Counted from the first letter of the stretch, positions 48,982-58,100 are shown. The stretch is DNA of 64,000 bases from Samsonia erythrinae (GCF_004342665.1 NZ_SMBY01000002.1:124001-188000); one strand, 5' to 3'. The notes: generated by a model not told the origin, from the letters alone. Translations and numbers: made by a program.

Positions 48982-49773
48982 CTACTCCCGACCCAAAAAA
49001 ATATGCTGACGATGATACGCCATCTGTGACAGGTCGGGCGGGTAGGCGTCTGGCAGGCGAATTTGCCGGCCTTCATATTGGGCGAAGTTGACCTCGCTGA
49101 TGGCGCTTTTCAGTTTTTTAATGCGCGGAGAAAGCAGCATTTCCAGCGAGTCGTTAAAGCTGATGAGCCCCATATCAAAGGCTTTGTCATGCAGGTTGGA
49201 GAGGCAAAGGCCGTTGCTGGGGTTAAGGCGGTGTTCCGCCGCCGTTTTCCACGGGCGAATGTGGCTGGCGACGAGCAGCGCGGGCTCTTCGAGACCGGTC
49301 ACGCAGCAGCGTTCGCCGTAGTTACTGAGCACGCGTTTGCGGAATAGCTGCTGGCCGATGCGCGTTTTCACCTGGGTGAGGCGTTCACCACCGTGATAAT
49401 CCGGGATGTCGCTCTCATTGGCACAGACCGGATAGGGGGCTGCTGGCGTTTCCACTGCTCCCGTTTCTAGCGATAGCATCGCTTGCTGGCACTGCTGCTC
49501 AAATAACTCAGGGTTGCTGTCCATCTCCTGCCACAACGCGCGATCGGCGTTGGATGCGCCGCGCAGGCCGGTGCGACCGGAGTCGATAATAAACGGGTCG
49601 AGGCTGGCGAGGTTAACCAACTTCATCGCCAGTGCGGACGGCGTGCGGTTAATCAACGCCGCATAGCGAATGATGTCAGGATTACGCGAGTGCAGCCTGC
49701 CAAACGGCAGCTGACTGTACAGGGTAAAGGCGATCAGGAGTTGATCCCGCGTCCAATGGTTAGTGGCTGCCAT
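48982..49773 (-). CDS. HNH endonuclease domain protein
   Basis: A 263-residue protein. The N-terminal half (WTRDQLLIAFTLYSQLPFGR, SALAMKLVNLASLD) is a helical region found in putative restriction-type HNH proteins. The C-terminal nuclease contains RCCVTGLEEPALLVASHIRP and NPSNGLCLSNLHDKAFDMGL, fitting the HNH_2 family with the SHI, N and H catalytic positions. Such stand-alone proteins are often annotated as restriction endonucleases. No methyltransferase is present nearby, so a classical restriction-modification role is doubtful; modified-DNA or phage defence is possible. Confidence 0.8.
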   Translation of the reverse strand: MAATNHWTRDQLLIAFTLYSQLPFGRLHSRNPDIIRYAALINRTPSALAMKLVNLASLDPFIIDSGRTGLRGASNADRALWQEMDSNPELFEQQCQQAMLSLETGAVETPAAPYPVCANESDIPDYHGGERLTQVKTRIGQQLFRKRVLSNYGERCCVTGLEEPALLVASHIRPWKTAAEHRLNPSNGLCLSNLHDKAFDMGLISFNDSLEMLLSPRIKKLKSAISEVNFAQYEGRQIRLPDAYPPDLSQMAYHRQHIFLGRE

Positions 49774-49926
49774 GCGAGTTTCATCCGTCCGTTAGCGCAT
49801 TCGGTTAGTGAATGCGCTAACTATGCCAGGTCAGCGTATAAAATGCATGCGCTTGCCTTTGGCTGGATAATTGTTGCGGGCTGCGCTAACGTGCTGACAG
49901 CTTTCTTATTATGATGCCGAGAAACT

Positions 49927-51024
49927 ATGCCTCGTACTTATACCTCCTTGTTTCGTCCCTTGTGCGCTCTGGCTGTGCTGATGCTGGTGGGGTGTGCCAG
50001 TAAAACCGCGCCGACACCGGAATCGCGGCCTGAAGATGTTCGCGCTCAGTTACTCAAGTTATTGCCTGACAACGTAAAAGATCGTCAGGGCTGGGCGAAT
50101 GATATCGCGACGGCGTTTATCACACAGGGGCTTGATCCCAGTAATGAAAACCTGTGCTCGGTGCTGGCCGTCACCGAGCAGGAATCGACGTTTAATGCCG
50201 ATCCGCAGGTGCCGAATCTGTCGAAAATCGCCTGGCAGGAGATCGATCGCCGCGCGGAACAGGTGCATGTTCCGGCGTTTCTGGTTCGTACCGCGCTGCT
50301 CATTAAATCCCCTAACGGCAAAAGCTACAGCGAACGGCTTGATAAGGTACGCACGGAAAAAGAGCTCAGCGCGATCTTTGATGATTTTATCGATATGGTG
50401 CCGATGGGGCAGACGCTGTTTGGTCGGTTGAACCCGGTACATACCGGCGGGCCGATGCAGGTAAGCATTAAATTTGCCGAAACCTATGCCAAAGGCTATC
50501 CGTATACCGTGGACGGTACGATCCGGCAGGAAGTCTTTAGCCGCCGTGGGGGGATGTATTTTGGCATCAAGCACCTGTTGGGCTATCCGGCGAATTATCC
50601 GCAGTCGATCTATCGATTTGCGGATTTCAACGCCGGATGGTACGCCAGCCGAAATGCGGCGTTCCAGCGCGCCGTGAGTCGTCTGACGGGGATAAAACTG
50701 GCGCTGGATGGCGATTTAATCAATTACAGTACGGACAAAACCGGCGCCACGGAGCTGGCGGTACGCACGTTAGGGAAACGGTTAAAGATGAGCGACAGCG
50801 CGATTCGTCGCGCGCTGGAAAAGGGCAACAGCCTCGATTTTGAAGATACCAGACTGTATGAGCGCGTCTTTGCGCTGGCGGATAGGCCGGGGGCGAAAGC
50901 GCCGCGCGCCATTCTGCCGGGGATCGCGCTGGAAAGCCCGAAAATCACCCGTAAGTTGACCACGGCCTGGTTTGCCCAGCGGGTCGATGCGCGTCGGCAA
51001 CGGTGTTTAACACGCGTTAAATAG
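49927..51024 (+). CDS. yaiW: DUF1615 outer-membrane lipoprotein YaiW
   Basis: A 365-residue lipoprotein. The signal MPRTYTSLFRPLCALAVLML ends in the lipobox VGC at about residue 23. The body closely follows E. coli YaiW: ENLCSVLAVTEQESTFNADP, SKIAWQEIDRRAEQVHVPAF and IYRFADFNAGWYASRNAAFQ. YaiW is a surface lipoprotein that in E. coli works with SbmA in uptake of proline-rich peptides. There is no sbmA beside it here. The CxxxxxxTEQES segment recalls lysozyme-like folds, but activity is unproven. Confidence 0.9.
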   Translation: MPRTYTSLFRPLCALAVLMLVGCASKTAPTPESRPEDVRAQLLKLLPDNVKDRQGWANDIATAFITQGLDPSNENLCSVLAVTEQESTFNADPQVPNLSKIAWQEIDRRAEQVHVPAFLVRTALLIKSPNGKSYSERLDKVRTEKELSAIFDDFIDMVPMGQTLFGRLNPVHTGGPMQVSIKFAETYAKGYPYTVDGTIRQEVFSRRGGMYFGIKHLLGYPANYPQSIYRFADFNAGWYASRNAAFQRAVSRLTGIKLALDGDLINYSTDKTGATELAVRTLGKRLKMSDSAIRRALEKGNSLDFEDTRLYERVFALADRPGAKAPRAILPGIALESPKITRKLTTAWFAQRVDARRQRCLTRVK

Positions 51025-51071
51025 GCAACGCCCTGCGAAGGGCGTCGCCGTCATTCACGTTGATTCGCGTA

Positions 51072-52541
51072 TCAAACCGGCCACTGGTTGAGTTTGATGC
51101 CGCGCGCTTCGGCATTTTCGCGAAAATCGTTCAGTACCGAGCGTACATCCGGGTCGATGTAGTCTGCGTTGTCGTGCTCCACAATGACGACGCTATTGGC
51201 GGGGATCTTATTGAGCAGCCCTTGCAGACGCGGATTGTGTACAAACGTCAGATTTTGCTGGAAGCTGAGCACAAAATGGTCGCTATAGCGCGTCAGTTGC
51301 ATTGCGTTGCGGTGGCTTTTAGAGAGGCTGAAAGCCAACTGGGTGGCGATACCTATCCCGATGCCCGCCAGCATACCAAAAACAATGATGCCGATGACGG
51401 TGGCGGCGAAAGGCACGAACTGTTGTGCGCCTTGCCGCCACAGCAGCAGAAATTGTTGCGGCGAGGCCAGTTTATAGCCGGTATACAGCAGTACGGCGGC
51501 CAGACTGGCGAGTGGAATCACGTTCAGCAAGTCGGCCATGAATAAGCCGCACAGGAGGAGCAGCACGCCATGCAGCAGGGTGGATAATTTCGTGCGCGCG
51601 CCGGCGTTAACGTTGACGGAGCTGCGGACGATAACGGCAGTAATCGGCAGCCCACCCAGAAAGCCGCTCACCAGATTGCCGATGCCCTGCGCGCGCATCT
51701 CTTTGTCCGGCGAGGGGGCGGGGTGCTGTGGACGAATTTTCTTCAGGGCTTCCTGACTCAGCAAGGTTTCCAGGCTGGCCACCAGCGCCAGTGTGACGGC
51801 AACGACATACACCGCCGGGTTCTTCCACGCCTGCCAGTCAGGACGCGTCATCTCTCCCATGAGCTGTTCCAGACTGCCAAATTCGGGCAGAACAATGCGC
51901 GGCAGATTATTGACCATCTCGGTAGACAGGCGATCGCCGTAAACGGTAAATAATCCGCCGAAGAGAACCGCGACCAGCGGACCGGGAAGCCAGCTAAGCG
52001 CGTTGATTTTCTGCACCGGTTTCGTGGTCCAGAGCCAGAGGATCGCCAGCCCGACCAGACAAACGATCAACGCGCTGGGGGAAAATTCCGGCTCGGAGGC
52101 GTCAAAGAGCGATTTCAGGTCGTCCTCGCCGTCGGAACCGAAAGCGAGTGGGATTTGCTGGATAATCAGTAGAATACCAATGGCGGACAGCATGCCTTTA
52201 ATCACGGTGCCGGGAATGAGTGTGATAAAGCGCCCGGCGCGCAGCAGGCCAAGAATGCATTGCAGCACCCCCGCGAGCATGATCGCCAATAGCAAGGCCG
52301 AGAACGATCCCAGACTGGCGATGGCGCCGGAGACGATAGTGACCAGCCCGGCGGCGGGGCCGCTGACGGCATAACGAGATGGGCTGAATAGGGTGACGAC
52401 AATGCCGCCAACGACGCCGGTCAACAGGCCGACAAAAGGAGGGAGACCGCTGGCCTGCGCGATGCCAAGGCTCAGCGGCAGGGCAACAAGGAAGACGACA
52501 AGCCCCGCAGGGATATCGTGTCGGAGTGTACTCAGGTTCAT
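51072..52541 (-). CDS. SulP-family anion transporter
   Basis: A 489-residue inner-membrane transporter of the SulP/SLC26 family with 12-14 helices. Landmarks are the opening HDIPAGLVVFLVALPLSLGI, the family block SRYAVSGPAAGLVTIVSG and GFLGGLPITAVIVRSSVNVN. A C-terminal STAS-type region (about residues 420-489; NSVVIVEHDNADYIDPDVRS) is shortened. The start overlaps the stop of a carbonic anhydrase (ATGA). Gene pairs of this kind generally point to bicarbonate uptake, as in BicA-type transporters, rather than sulfate, though this is inference from context. Confidence 0.88.
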   Translation of the reverse strand: MNLSTLRHDIPAGLVVFLVALPLSLGIAQASGLPPFVGLLTGVVGGIVVTLFSPSRYAVSGPAAGLVTIVSGAIASLGSFSALLLAIMLAGVLQCILGLLRAGRFITLIPGTVIKGMLSAIGILLIIQQIPLAFGSDGEDDLKSLFDASEPEFSPSALIVCLVGLAILWLWTTKPVQKINALSWLPGPLVAVLFGGLFTVYGDRLSTEMVNNLPRIVLPEFGSLEQLMGEMTRPDWQAWKNPAVYVVAVTLALVASLETLLSQEALKKIRPQHPAPSPDKEMRAQGIGNLVSGFLGGLPITAVIVRSSVNVNAGARTKLSTLLHGVLLLLCGLFMADLLNVIPLASLAAVLLYTGYKLASPQQFLLLWRQGAQQFVPFAATVIGIIVFGMLAGIGIGIATQLAFSLSKSHRNAMQLTRYSDHFVLSFQQNLTFVHNPRLQGLLNKIPANSVVIVEHDNADYIDPDVRSVLNDFRENAEARGIKLNQWPV

Positions 52542-53200
52542 GGGGACGTCTCCTGTACGCGTGCGTGATGGTGGATGAGTTCTTTCAGGTGACCGGTGTG
52601 CAGGTCATAGACACAGCCGAAAACATCAAGCTCGATGCCATCGCGCCAGGCTTTCTGCACCGGTTCACAGGCGATCAGGTGGGCGAACTGCGCCAGCACG
52701 TTGGCCTCCACCAGTTGGTTCTGGCGCGTGTTTTCATCGGCCTCGCTATTTTGTGCGGCGGCGATGTGCGGCGAAAGCGACTGGCGCAGCGCCGTGATGC
52801 GGCGGGAAAGGGCTGAATCCTCATGACTGAGTCCCGTGGCGGGCAGATTCACCGCGGCCTGAACGCCGCCGCAGCCGTAGTGGCCGCAGAGCACGATGCG
52901 GGACACACGCAGGTATTCGAGCGCATATTGCAGAACGCTCATGAAGTTATCGTCGTCTGCGACCACCATATTCGCGATGTTGCGGTGAACAAAAAGCTCG
53001 CCGGGGCTGGAGCCGGTTAATACTTCGGCAGGTACGCGGCTATCTGAACAGCCAATCCACAGCGAATGCGGCTGCTGTCCCTGCGTGTGTTTCCTGAAGT
53101 ATTGCGGATGACGTTGGCGACGTAACGTGGCCCAACTGCGATTTTTGGCTAACAGGGGTTTTAATGTTGTCAAATTAAATTCTCTCTTTTTAGAAACCAC
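52538..53200 (-). CDS. Beta-carbonic anhydrase
   Basis: A 220-residue beta-class carbonic anhydrase that interconverts CO2 and bicarbonate. Zinc ligands are C51, H107 and C110, with the Asp53-Arg55 dyad (GCSDSR and CGHYGCGG). A GTG at 53200 is the only start that keeps the N terminus (VSKKREFNLTTLKPLLAKNR). The presumed ribosome-binding GCGGGAA is held in a perfect hairpin (53209-53229), which may limit translation. It overlaps the SulP gene by four bases, so the enzyme and transporter are made together and probably supply or buffer bicarbonate. Confidence 0.92.
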   Translation of the reverse strand: MVSKKREFNLTTLKPLLAKNRSWATLRRQRHPQYFRKHTQGQQPHSLWIGCSDSRVPAEVLTGSSPGELFVHRNIANMVVADDDNFMSVLQYALEYLRVSRIVLCGHYGCGGVQAAVNLPATGLSHEDSALSRRITALRQSLSPHIAAAQNSEADENTRQNQLVEANVLAQFAHLIACEPVQKAWRDGIELDVFGCVYDLHTGHLKELIHHHARVQETSP

Positions 53201-53208
53201 AGTGATAT

Positions 53209-53229
53209 TTCCCGCTCAATGAGCGGGAA
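53209..53229 (-). promoter_or_regulatory. Hairpin covering the carbonic anhydrase ribosome site
   Basis: TTCCCGCTC (53209-53217) pairs exactly with GAGCGGGAA (53221-53229) across a 3-base loop, about 9 bases before the GTG start. On the mRNA the 3' arm contains the only purine-rich ribosome-binding sequence. Confidence 0.5.
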
Positions 53230-53694
53230 GGAGGAACCATTCTTTTTTAGCATTCACTTAATTAGGTTCAGCGTTATTTAATTTAGTTCTGCCGTTTGTT
53301 TAAATATGGCGTTTATTGAGACTATTCTTAAGGTTGTTAAGTTTTGTATGAAGGTTTTGTTTCACTTGATTTTCATAAGAACAATGAATTACTTGTTTGT
53401 TTGTGGCGATAGGAAAAAAGTATTTTACTTTTTGTTATTACGGTTGAATATTTTTATGTTGCATTAATATTACTATTTATATTTCTCTGATGGCGTCTTT
53501 TTTTGTATAAAACAGGGCGCTACGCTTATCCGGTTTAATTAGTTAATTAAAGGTACGGTCGTACCAATTATTTATGACTTATTAGATTAAGGAATATATT
53601 TATTCTCTTCATCATCCAATATAACGTGCGTGCTTGAATCAGAGGGGCGGTTCATTCCGGCCAAGGAAAGCGCTTGCCGAAAATGGGGATGAAA
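53230..53694. other. AT-rich intergenic region
   Basis: About 460 bp, strongly AT-rich, with no supported gene. It presumably holds the carbonic anhydrase promoter. A GGTACGGTCGTACC palindrome at about 53552-53565 is the only clear symmetrical element. Confidence 0.5.
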
Positions 53695-53712
53695 CCGGGT
53701 GACGCCACCCGG
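53695..53712 (-). terminator. Hairpin after the NIT-domain chemoreceptor gene
   Basis: CCGGGTG (53695-53701) pairs with CACCCGG (53706-53712); the minus-strand tail is TTTCATC. A weak terminator. Confidence 0.5.
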
Positions 53713-53732
53713 CGGTGTGAGGAGAAAGGGGC

Positions 53733-55682
53733 TTAATTGGGTAATAACGCTTGCTGCAATGCAGGCTGCGGCGTGCTGTCGTCAACCTTGAAGCGGCTGA
53801 CCAGCGATTCCATTTCCATCGCCTGCTCATCCAATAGCTGGCTGGCGACGGACGCCTGTGAAACCAGCGTCGCATTTTGCTGGGTGACCATTTCCAACTG
53901 GTTCAGCGCTTCGTTAATTTGCACAATGCCCAGCGATTGCTCATCCGTGGCGGTGGCGATTTCATTCATCAGATCGCGCACTTTATGTATGCCGTTGATA
54001 ATGTCGGTAATGCCCTGATTTGATTGGTTAACCAGTTTCGTACCTTCACTGACGCTGGCAATGCTGTCGGCAATGAGCGCACGGATTTTCCCCGCTTCGT
54101 CCGCACTGCGCTGTGACAACTGCCGTACTTCGGAAGCGACAACGGAGAACCCGCGTCCGTGTGTCCCTGCTCGTGCAGCCTCAACGGCGGCGTTCAGCGC
54201 CAGCAGGTTGGTCTGGAAGGCGATGCCGTCAATGGCGGCGATCACTGTGTTGACGCGCTGGCTGGCATCCTGAATTTTCTCCATCGCGCCACTGGCGGAT
54301 GCGGTGATAGTTCCCACGTGCAGCGCCTGCTCGTCCACCTCTGTCGTCAATTGGTGAGCCTGTCTGGCAAAGTCTGCTGTCTGTTTTACCGTCACGGTAA
54401 TCTCTTCCATGCTGCTGGCGGTTTGTATCAGCGAGGAGGATTGTTCTTCGGTACGCTGGGCCAGATCCTGATTGCCGTTGGCAATCTCGCTGCTGGCGCG
54501 TCCGATGGTCTGTGAGCTGAGCTTGATGCTGACCACCATAGCGGCAATGTTTTCCAGTGATACGTTATACGCCTGATTCAATTGCGACAGCTCATCGTTG
54601 CCCGGTACGTGCAGGCGGCGAGTGAGATCGCCGCCCATGTCGCGTATGGTCGTCAGCGTTTGCTGAAGATGCTCATTGATACTGCGCATAATGATCAGGG
54701 CCAGTCCGATAGCCATCAGCAAAGACACCAGCGCGCCGGCCAGATAGCTAATCCAGGATTGGCGGGCATGGGAGGCTAAGGCTTTGACCTGTGCGGTCAG
54801 ATCGCTGACGGCGAGTTGTTCTACCTTTTTCAATTCGTCGATTTTGGCTGTTTGTTGGCTGAACCACTGATTGGCATCGATGGCAAAATCGCCGTCAGGG
54901 GACGCAATGGCTTTGTTGCGCATCTGTAACGCGCTCTGCGCAGACGAATTATTGATGGCCTGTTCAAACGTCTGACGCAGTTCGGGGGTGGAAAACATGT
55001 TATAGGCGGTGGCATAGGCATCGCCTTTGCCAACGATCTGGTTCAGGCGTTCAAACATCCCCGGATCAAAGCGATCGGCAGAGAAGACGTTGGAGAGCAC
55101 CGCACGCTCCAGACCTGCCTGTTCCTTGACGCTCAGCAGGCTGTAATACGCCGCCAGCCGCTGGGCAATGCCGCCGTCGCTAACCAGATGGGTCATGTCG
55201 CCGACGATATTCAGCAGGTTGGCGATGGCGTCGGAATAGTACCCCAGCGCCTGAGTGACGGATATCGACATATTATCGACTGCGCGACGATACTCCCCTA
55301 TCTGTTGCACGTTCTGTGCTATCTGGCCGAGTTTCGCGCTGACATCACTCCCAAGTTCGTTTTGATTCAGGTTGGCAATGGTGTGTTCCAGTATTTGTTG
55401 CGCCCGATCGGTGTGCTGTCGCTGGGTGGAAAGCTCTGTGCCGAAACGTTTCCCCTGGCTGCCAAAATAGCCTGCGCTCATGCCGCGTTCGCGCTGTAGC
55501 TGGTGGGCGAACTCCCCGGCATCGCTCGCCAGCGTAATGAGTTTATCCATACGAATCATTTCATTCTCGGTATGGCGGCGTTCCAGCACGCCTGAGCCGC
55601 TGAACCACAAGAGGGTAAGAATGAGCGGGAGAAGGGCAAGAATAAACTTGCTGCGGATCGAGATGTGGTGAAGGAATTTCAT
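53733..55682 (-). CDS. Chemoreceptor with nitrate/nitrite-sensing (NIT) domain
   Basis: A 649-residue methyl-accepting chemotaxis protein. TM1 lies near residues 13-29 (FILALLPLILTLLWFSG). The large periplasmic region begins with the NIT-domain block FAHQLQRERGMSAGYFGSQG and spans about residues 40-290. TM2 is near 310-330, followed by HAMP and the signalling hairpin DGIAFQTNLLALNAAVEAAR. NIT domains sense nitrate or nitrite in several receptors, so taxis toward these is a reasonable guess. The end QPALQQALLPN has no CheR-binding pentapeptide. A sigma-28 promoter-like sequence lies about 72 bp upstream. Confidence 0.92.
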   Translation of the reverse strand: MKFLHHISIRSKFILALLPLILTLLWFSGSGVLERRHTENEMIRMDKLITLASDAGEFAHQLQRERGMSAGYFGSQGKRFGTELSTQRQHTDRAQQILEHTIANLNQNELGSDVSAKLGQIAQNVQQIGEYRRAVDNMSISVTQALGYYSDAIANLLNIVGDMTHLVSDGGIAQRLAAYYSLLSVKEQAGLERAVLSNVFSADRFDPGMFERLNQIVGKGDAYATAYNMFSTPELRQTFEQAINNSSAQSALQMRNKAIASPDGDFAIDANQWFSQQTAKIDELKKVEQLAVSDLTAQVKALASHARQSWISYLAGALVSLLMAIGLALIIMRSINEHLQQTLTTIRDMGGDLTRRLHVPGNDELSQLNQAYNVSLENIAAMVVSIKLSSQTIGRASSEIANGNQDLAQRTEEQSSSLIQTASSMEEITVTVKQTADFARQAHQLTTEVDEQALHVGTITASASGAMEKIQDASQRVNTVIAAIDGIAFQTNLLALNAAVEAARAGTHGRGFSVVASEVRQLSQRSADEAGKIRALIADSIASVSEGTKLVNQSNQGITDIINGIHKVRDLMNEIATATDEQSLGIVQINEALNQLEMVTQQNATLVSQASVASQLLDEQAMEMESLVSRFKVDDSTPQPALQQALLPN

Positions 55683-55753
55683 TGGTGTGCTCCATAACCT
55701 GCAAGTCGTCCGTGTCTGACAGGGACAGGTTGTAAAATAGACATGGCTCTTTA

Positions 55754-55780
55754 GTTTCGGCGGCGTCAGGTAATGATTTA
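55754..55780 (-). promoter_or_regulatory. Sigma-28 (FliA) promoter of the NIT chemoreceptor
   Basis: On the minus strand TAAA, exactly 15 bases, then GCCGAAAC. The flagellar sigma consensus is TAAA-N15-GCCGATAA, so only two bases differ. It lies 72 bp before the start codon. Confidence 0.65.
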
Positions 55781-55949
55781 GCGTTTAGCGCACGATTTCC
55801 TTAAAAAAAGTGTGCCTGCGATCTTTACGCCGGGTGAGCAGACATTTATCGCGCTCTATTTAAGGTCTTATCGTCCCCTCTTTTTGGCGAGGTTAACGCT
55901 TTTGCCTAAGGGGGATGAATGTGGCGCGCGGTATTGGCCGCGTTAGCGT

Positions 55950-56042
55950 TTAAGTGGCGCTGAGCAGAATAATGATGTTAACCAGTGAAATCAGGATAAG
56001 AAAAAGGATAACGATCTTAAGTGTGTGGCTAGAGTATTTCAT
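55950..56042 (-). CDS. 30-residue small membrane protein
   Basis: ATG at 56042 preceded by AGGAAGG, then MKYSSHTLKIVILFLILISL and ten further residues ending in SAT before a TAA stop. A short polar basic start is followed by one strongly hydrophobic helix of about 20 residues, the layout of enterobacterial single-span small proteins. It is too short for ordinary gene calling. It lies upstream of the NIT chemoreceptor on the same strand, but 170 bp separate it from that gene's own promoter. No homologue was recognised, and spacing between ribosome site and ATG is short (3-4 bases). Confidence 0.6.
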   Translation of the reverse strand: MKYSSHTLKIVILFLILISLVNIIILLSAT

Positions 56043-56473
56043 GTGCCTTCCTGAGAGTCGGATGATGGGTACCCGCAGTAAAAAAGCGATCAAAACCATT
56101 GGCCAAAGCAGCGGATATCAGCGCGCTTGACCCGCAGTGCGACGACGCAGCAACCAAGCTTCCTTATCGCCGTATTACGAAATGCGAAAAGCGTGGTTAA
56201 TCAAAAACAGGCTATGTAATTTAGTGATGAAACAATAACGGAATGAACCTAAATCGAACATCAACATGTGTGGCGTTGCGTCATGGTCAGTAGAATGTGC
56301 GCCATATCAAAGCATCCGGATCCATCTGTTGGAAGAATGCCGCCATCCTGCGCTGCGTCATTTTTTTCTAAATGATAATGAGTATTATTTGGGCGGAATG
56401 ATGTGGTATTTGCCGATTTCGGGCGGTTTCTTCGATTTGTTTTCGCAACCAGGCTGGTAAAGGAACGATGACG
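56043..56473. other. Intergenic region before the nikA-type gene
   Basis: Holds the Fur-like site at 56368-56386. No gene was supported. No GTATGA-N16-TCATAC NikR operator was found. Confidence 0.5.
56368..56386 (+). promoter_or_regulatory. Fur-box-like sequence upstream of the nikA-type gene
   Basis: CTAAATGATAATGAGTATT agrees with the 19-bp Fur consensus at 13 positions by my count, the best run being AATGATAAT. It lies about 90 bp before the start codon. Metal-dependent repression is plausible. Confidence 0.5.
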
Positions 56474-58090
56474 ATGTGCGAATTAAAAACACGGACTAAT
56501 AAGATCGATACGCAAAATGGCAAACGTGCCGTCAGTCGTCTGACTGCCGCATTTTTGCTCTGCCTCTCTCCATTTTTTATCAATCCGGCGTGGGCGCAGA
56601 CCCTCTCTTCTCTTACATTCGCGAATTTCCGCGATACGCGCGATCTCAACCCCCATATTTATTCGGGGGAGATCTGGGCGCAAAACATGCTGTATGAGTC
56701 ATTGGTGAAAGTCACGCCACAGGGCATTCAGCCCTGGCTGGCGGAAAAGTGGGATATCTCGGCAGATGGCAAGGTCTATACCTTTACGCTGCGTCAGGGG
56801 GTGAAATTCAGCGATGGCGTGGCGTTTACCGCGCAGACCGCGAAACAAAATATTGATGCCGTATTGGATAACCGTGAGCGTCACGGCTGGTTGGAGATGG
56901 TGCGTATCATCGATAACGTGGAGGCATTGGATGAGCGCCGCCTGCGCTTTACGCTGAAAGAGCCCTATTATCCTTTCCTCGTTGAACTCGCCGTTACCCG
57001 TCCGATGCGCTTTATTTCACCCGCGGCGATGAAGGACGGCGGGACGAAAACGGGCGTGAAAGCCTACATCGGCACCGGGCCGTATGTGATGAGCGAGCAC
57101 AAAACCGATGAGTACGCCGTCTTTACGCTGAATCCCTACTATTGGGGGGAAAAACCCCGGTTGCAACGCATCACGATGAAGGTGATACCCGATAACCAGA
57201 CGCGTTTGCTGGCCTTGCAAAAGGGCGAAATCGAGATGATTTACGGCAAAAACATGATCGATGCCGATGCGTTTACTCAGTTGAGTCAGAATAAAAAATT
57301 TACGACGCAGCTTTCCGCACCCGTTTCGACGCGTATGCTGCTGATGAATACGACATCGGAAAATCTGAAGGATGCGCGCGTGCGGCAGGCGTTGCAACAT
57401 GCGGTGAACAAGGTTGATATCGCCGAGGGGATTTTCAACGGCAGTGAAATTCCCGCTGACACGCTGCTGGCGAAAAACGTGCCGTACAGCAATATCGGCC
57501 TTAAACCTTACGCCTACGATCTGGATAAGGCGGCGGCGTTGCTGGATGAGGCGGGCTGGGTAAAAAGCGCCGGGCAGACGTGGCGCCAGAAAGCGGGTAA
57601 GCCGCTTTCCATCGGCATTTACTACGACAGCAACACGGCATCTCAGAAAGTGATTGCCGAATATTTGCAAAGCGAATTCGCGACGTTGGGCATTGAGCTG
57701 AAGCCGTATGGCGAAGAGGAACAGGCTTATCGCGACAGGCAAAAAGCCGGTAAATTCGACATCGTGTTTAACATCTCCTGGGGGACCCCCTACGATCCGC
57801 AGTCTTTCCTGTCGGGCATGAAGTTACCCGTCTATGGCGACTATGCCGCTCAACAGGGGCTGGCGGAGAAAAAACACATCGATGAGCGGATTAGCCACGC
57901 GTTGGTGACCACCGATGAAAAAGCCCGGCAGGAAGACTATCGCTACGTGCTGACCACGCTGCATGACGAAGCGGTCTATCTCCCCTTGACCTACGAGCGC
58001 AACCGCGCCGTGTATGTGAAGAGTGTGAAAAACGTAGAATTTAATCCTTCACAGTTTGAGATCCCGTTTGATCGGATGTCGCGCGAATAG
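56474..58090 (+). CDS. nikA: Nickel/peptide-type ABC transporter substrate-binding protein (NikA-like)
   Basis: A 538-residue periplasmic binding protein of the SBP5 (DppA/NikA) family. ATG 56474 has AAGGAA at a good distance; ATG 56468 is the alternative. The signal peptide covers RLTAAFLLCLSPFFINPAWA. Similarity to E. coli NikA runs throughout: DLNPHIY, AVLDNRERHGWLEM, YYPFLVELAVTRPMRFISP (containing the arginine that helps bind Ni chelates), IGTGPYVM and LHDEAVYLPLTY. It heads a five-gene importer. Nickel bound to a small chelator is the expected ligand; a metallophore is another option given the Fur-like site. Confidence 0.82.
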   Translation: MCELKTRTNKIDTQNGKRAVSRLTAAFLLCLSPFFINPAWAQTLSSLTFANFRDTRDLNPHIYSGEIWAQNMLYESLVKVTPQGIQPWLAEKWDISADGKVYTFTLRQGVKFSDGVAFTAQTAKQNIDAVLDNRERHGWLEMVRIIDNVEALDERRLRFTLKEPYYPFLVELAVTRPMRFISPAAMKDGGTKTGVKAYIGTGPYVMSEHKTDEYAVFTLNPYYWGEKPRLQRITMKVIPDNQTRLLALQKGEIEMIYGKNMIDADAFTQLSQNKKFTTQLSAPVSTRMLLMNTTSENLKDARVRQALQHAVNKVDIAEGIFNGSEIPADTLLAKNVPYSNIGLKPYAYDLDKAAALLDEAGWVKSAGQTWRQKAGKPLSIGIYYDSNTASQKVIAEYLQSEFATLGIELKPYGEEEQAYRDRQKAGKFDIVFNISWGTPYDPQSFLSGMKLPVYGDYAAQQGLAEKKHIDERISHALVTTDEKARQEDYRYVLTTLHDEAVYLPLTYERNRAVYVKSVKNVEFNPSQFEIPFDRMSRE

Positions 58091-58100
58091 CGTGTGGCGA

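Noticed and set aside
53639-53875. 78-codon frame overlapping the end of the NIT chemoreceptor gene
   Set aside because: It is an out-of-frame shadow of the receptor coding sequence with an Arg/Trp-rich composition and no ribosome site.
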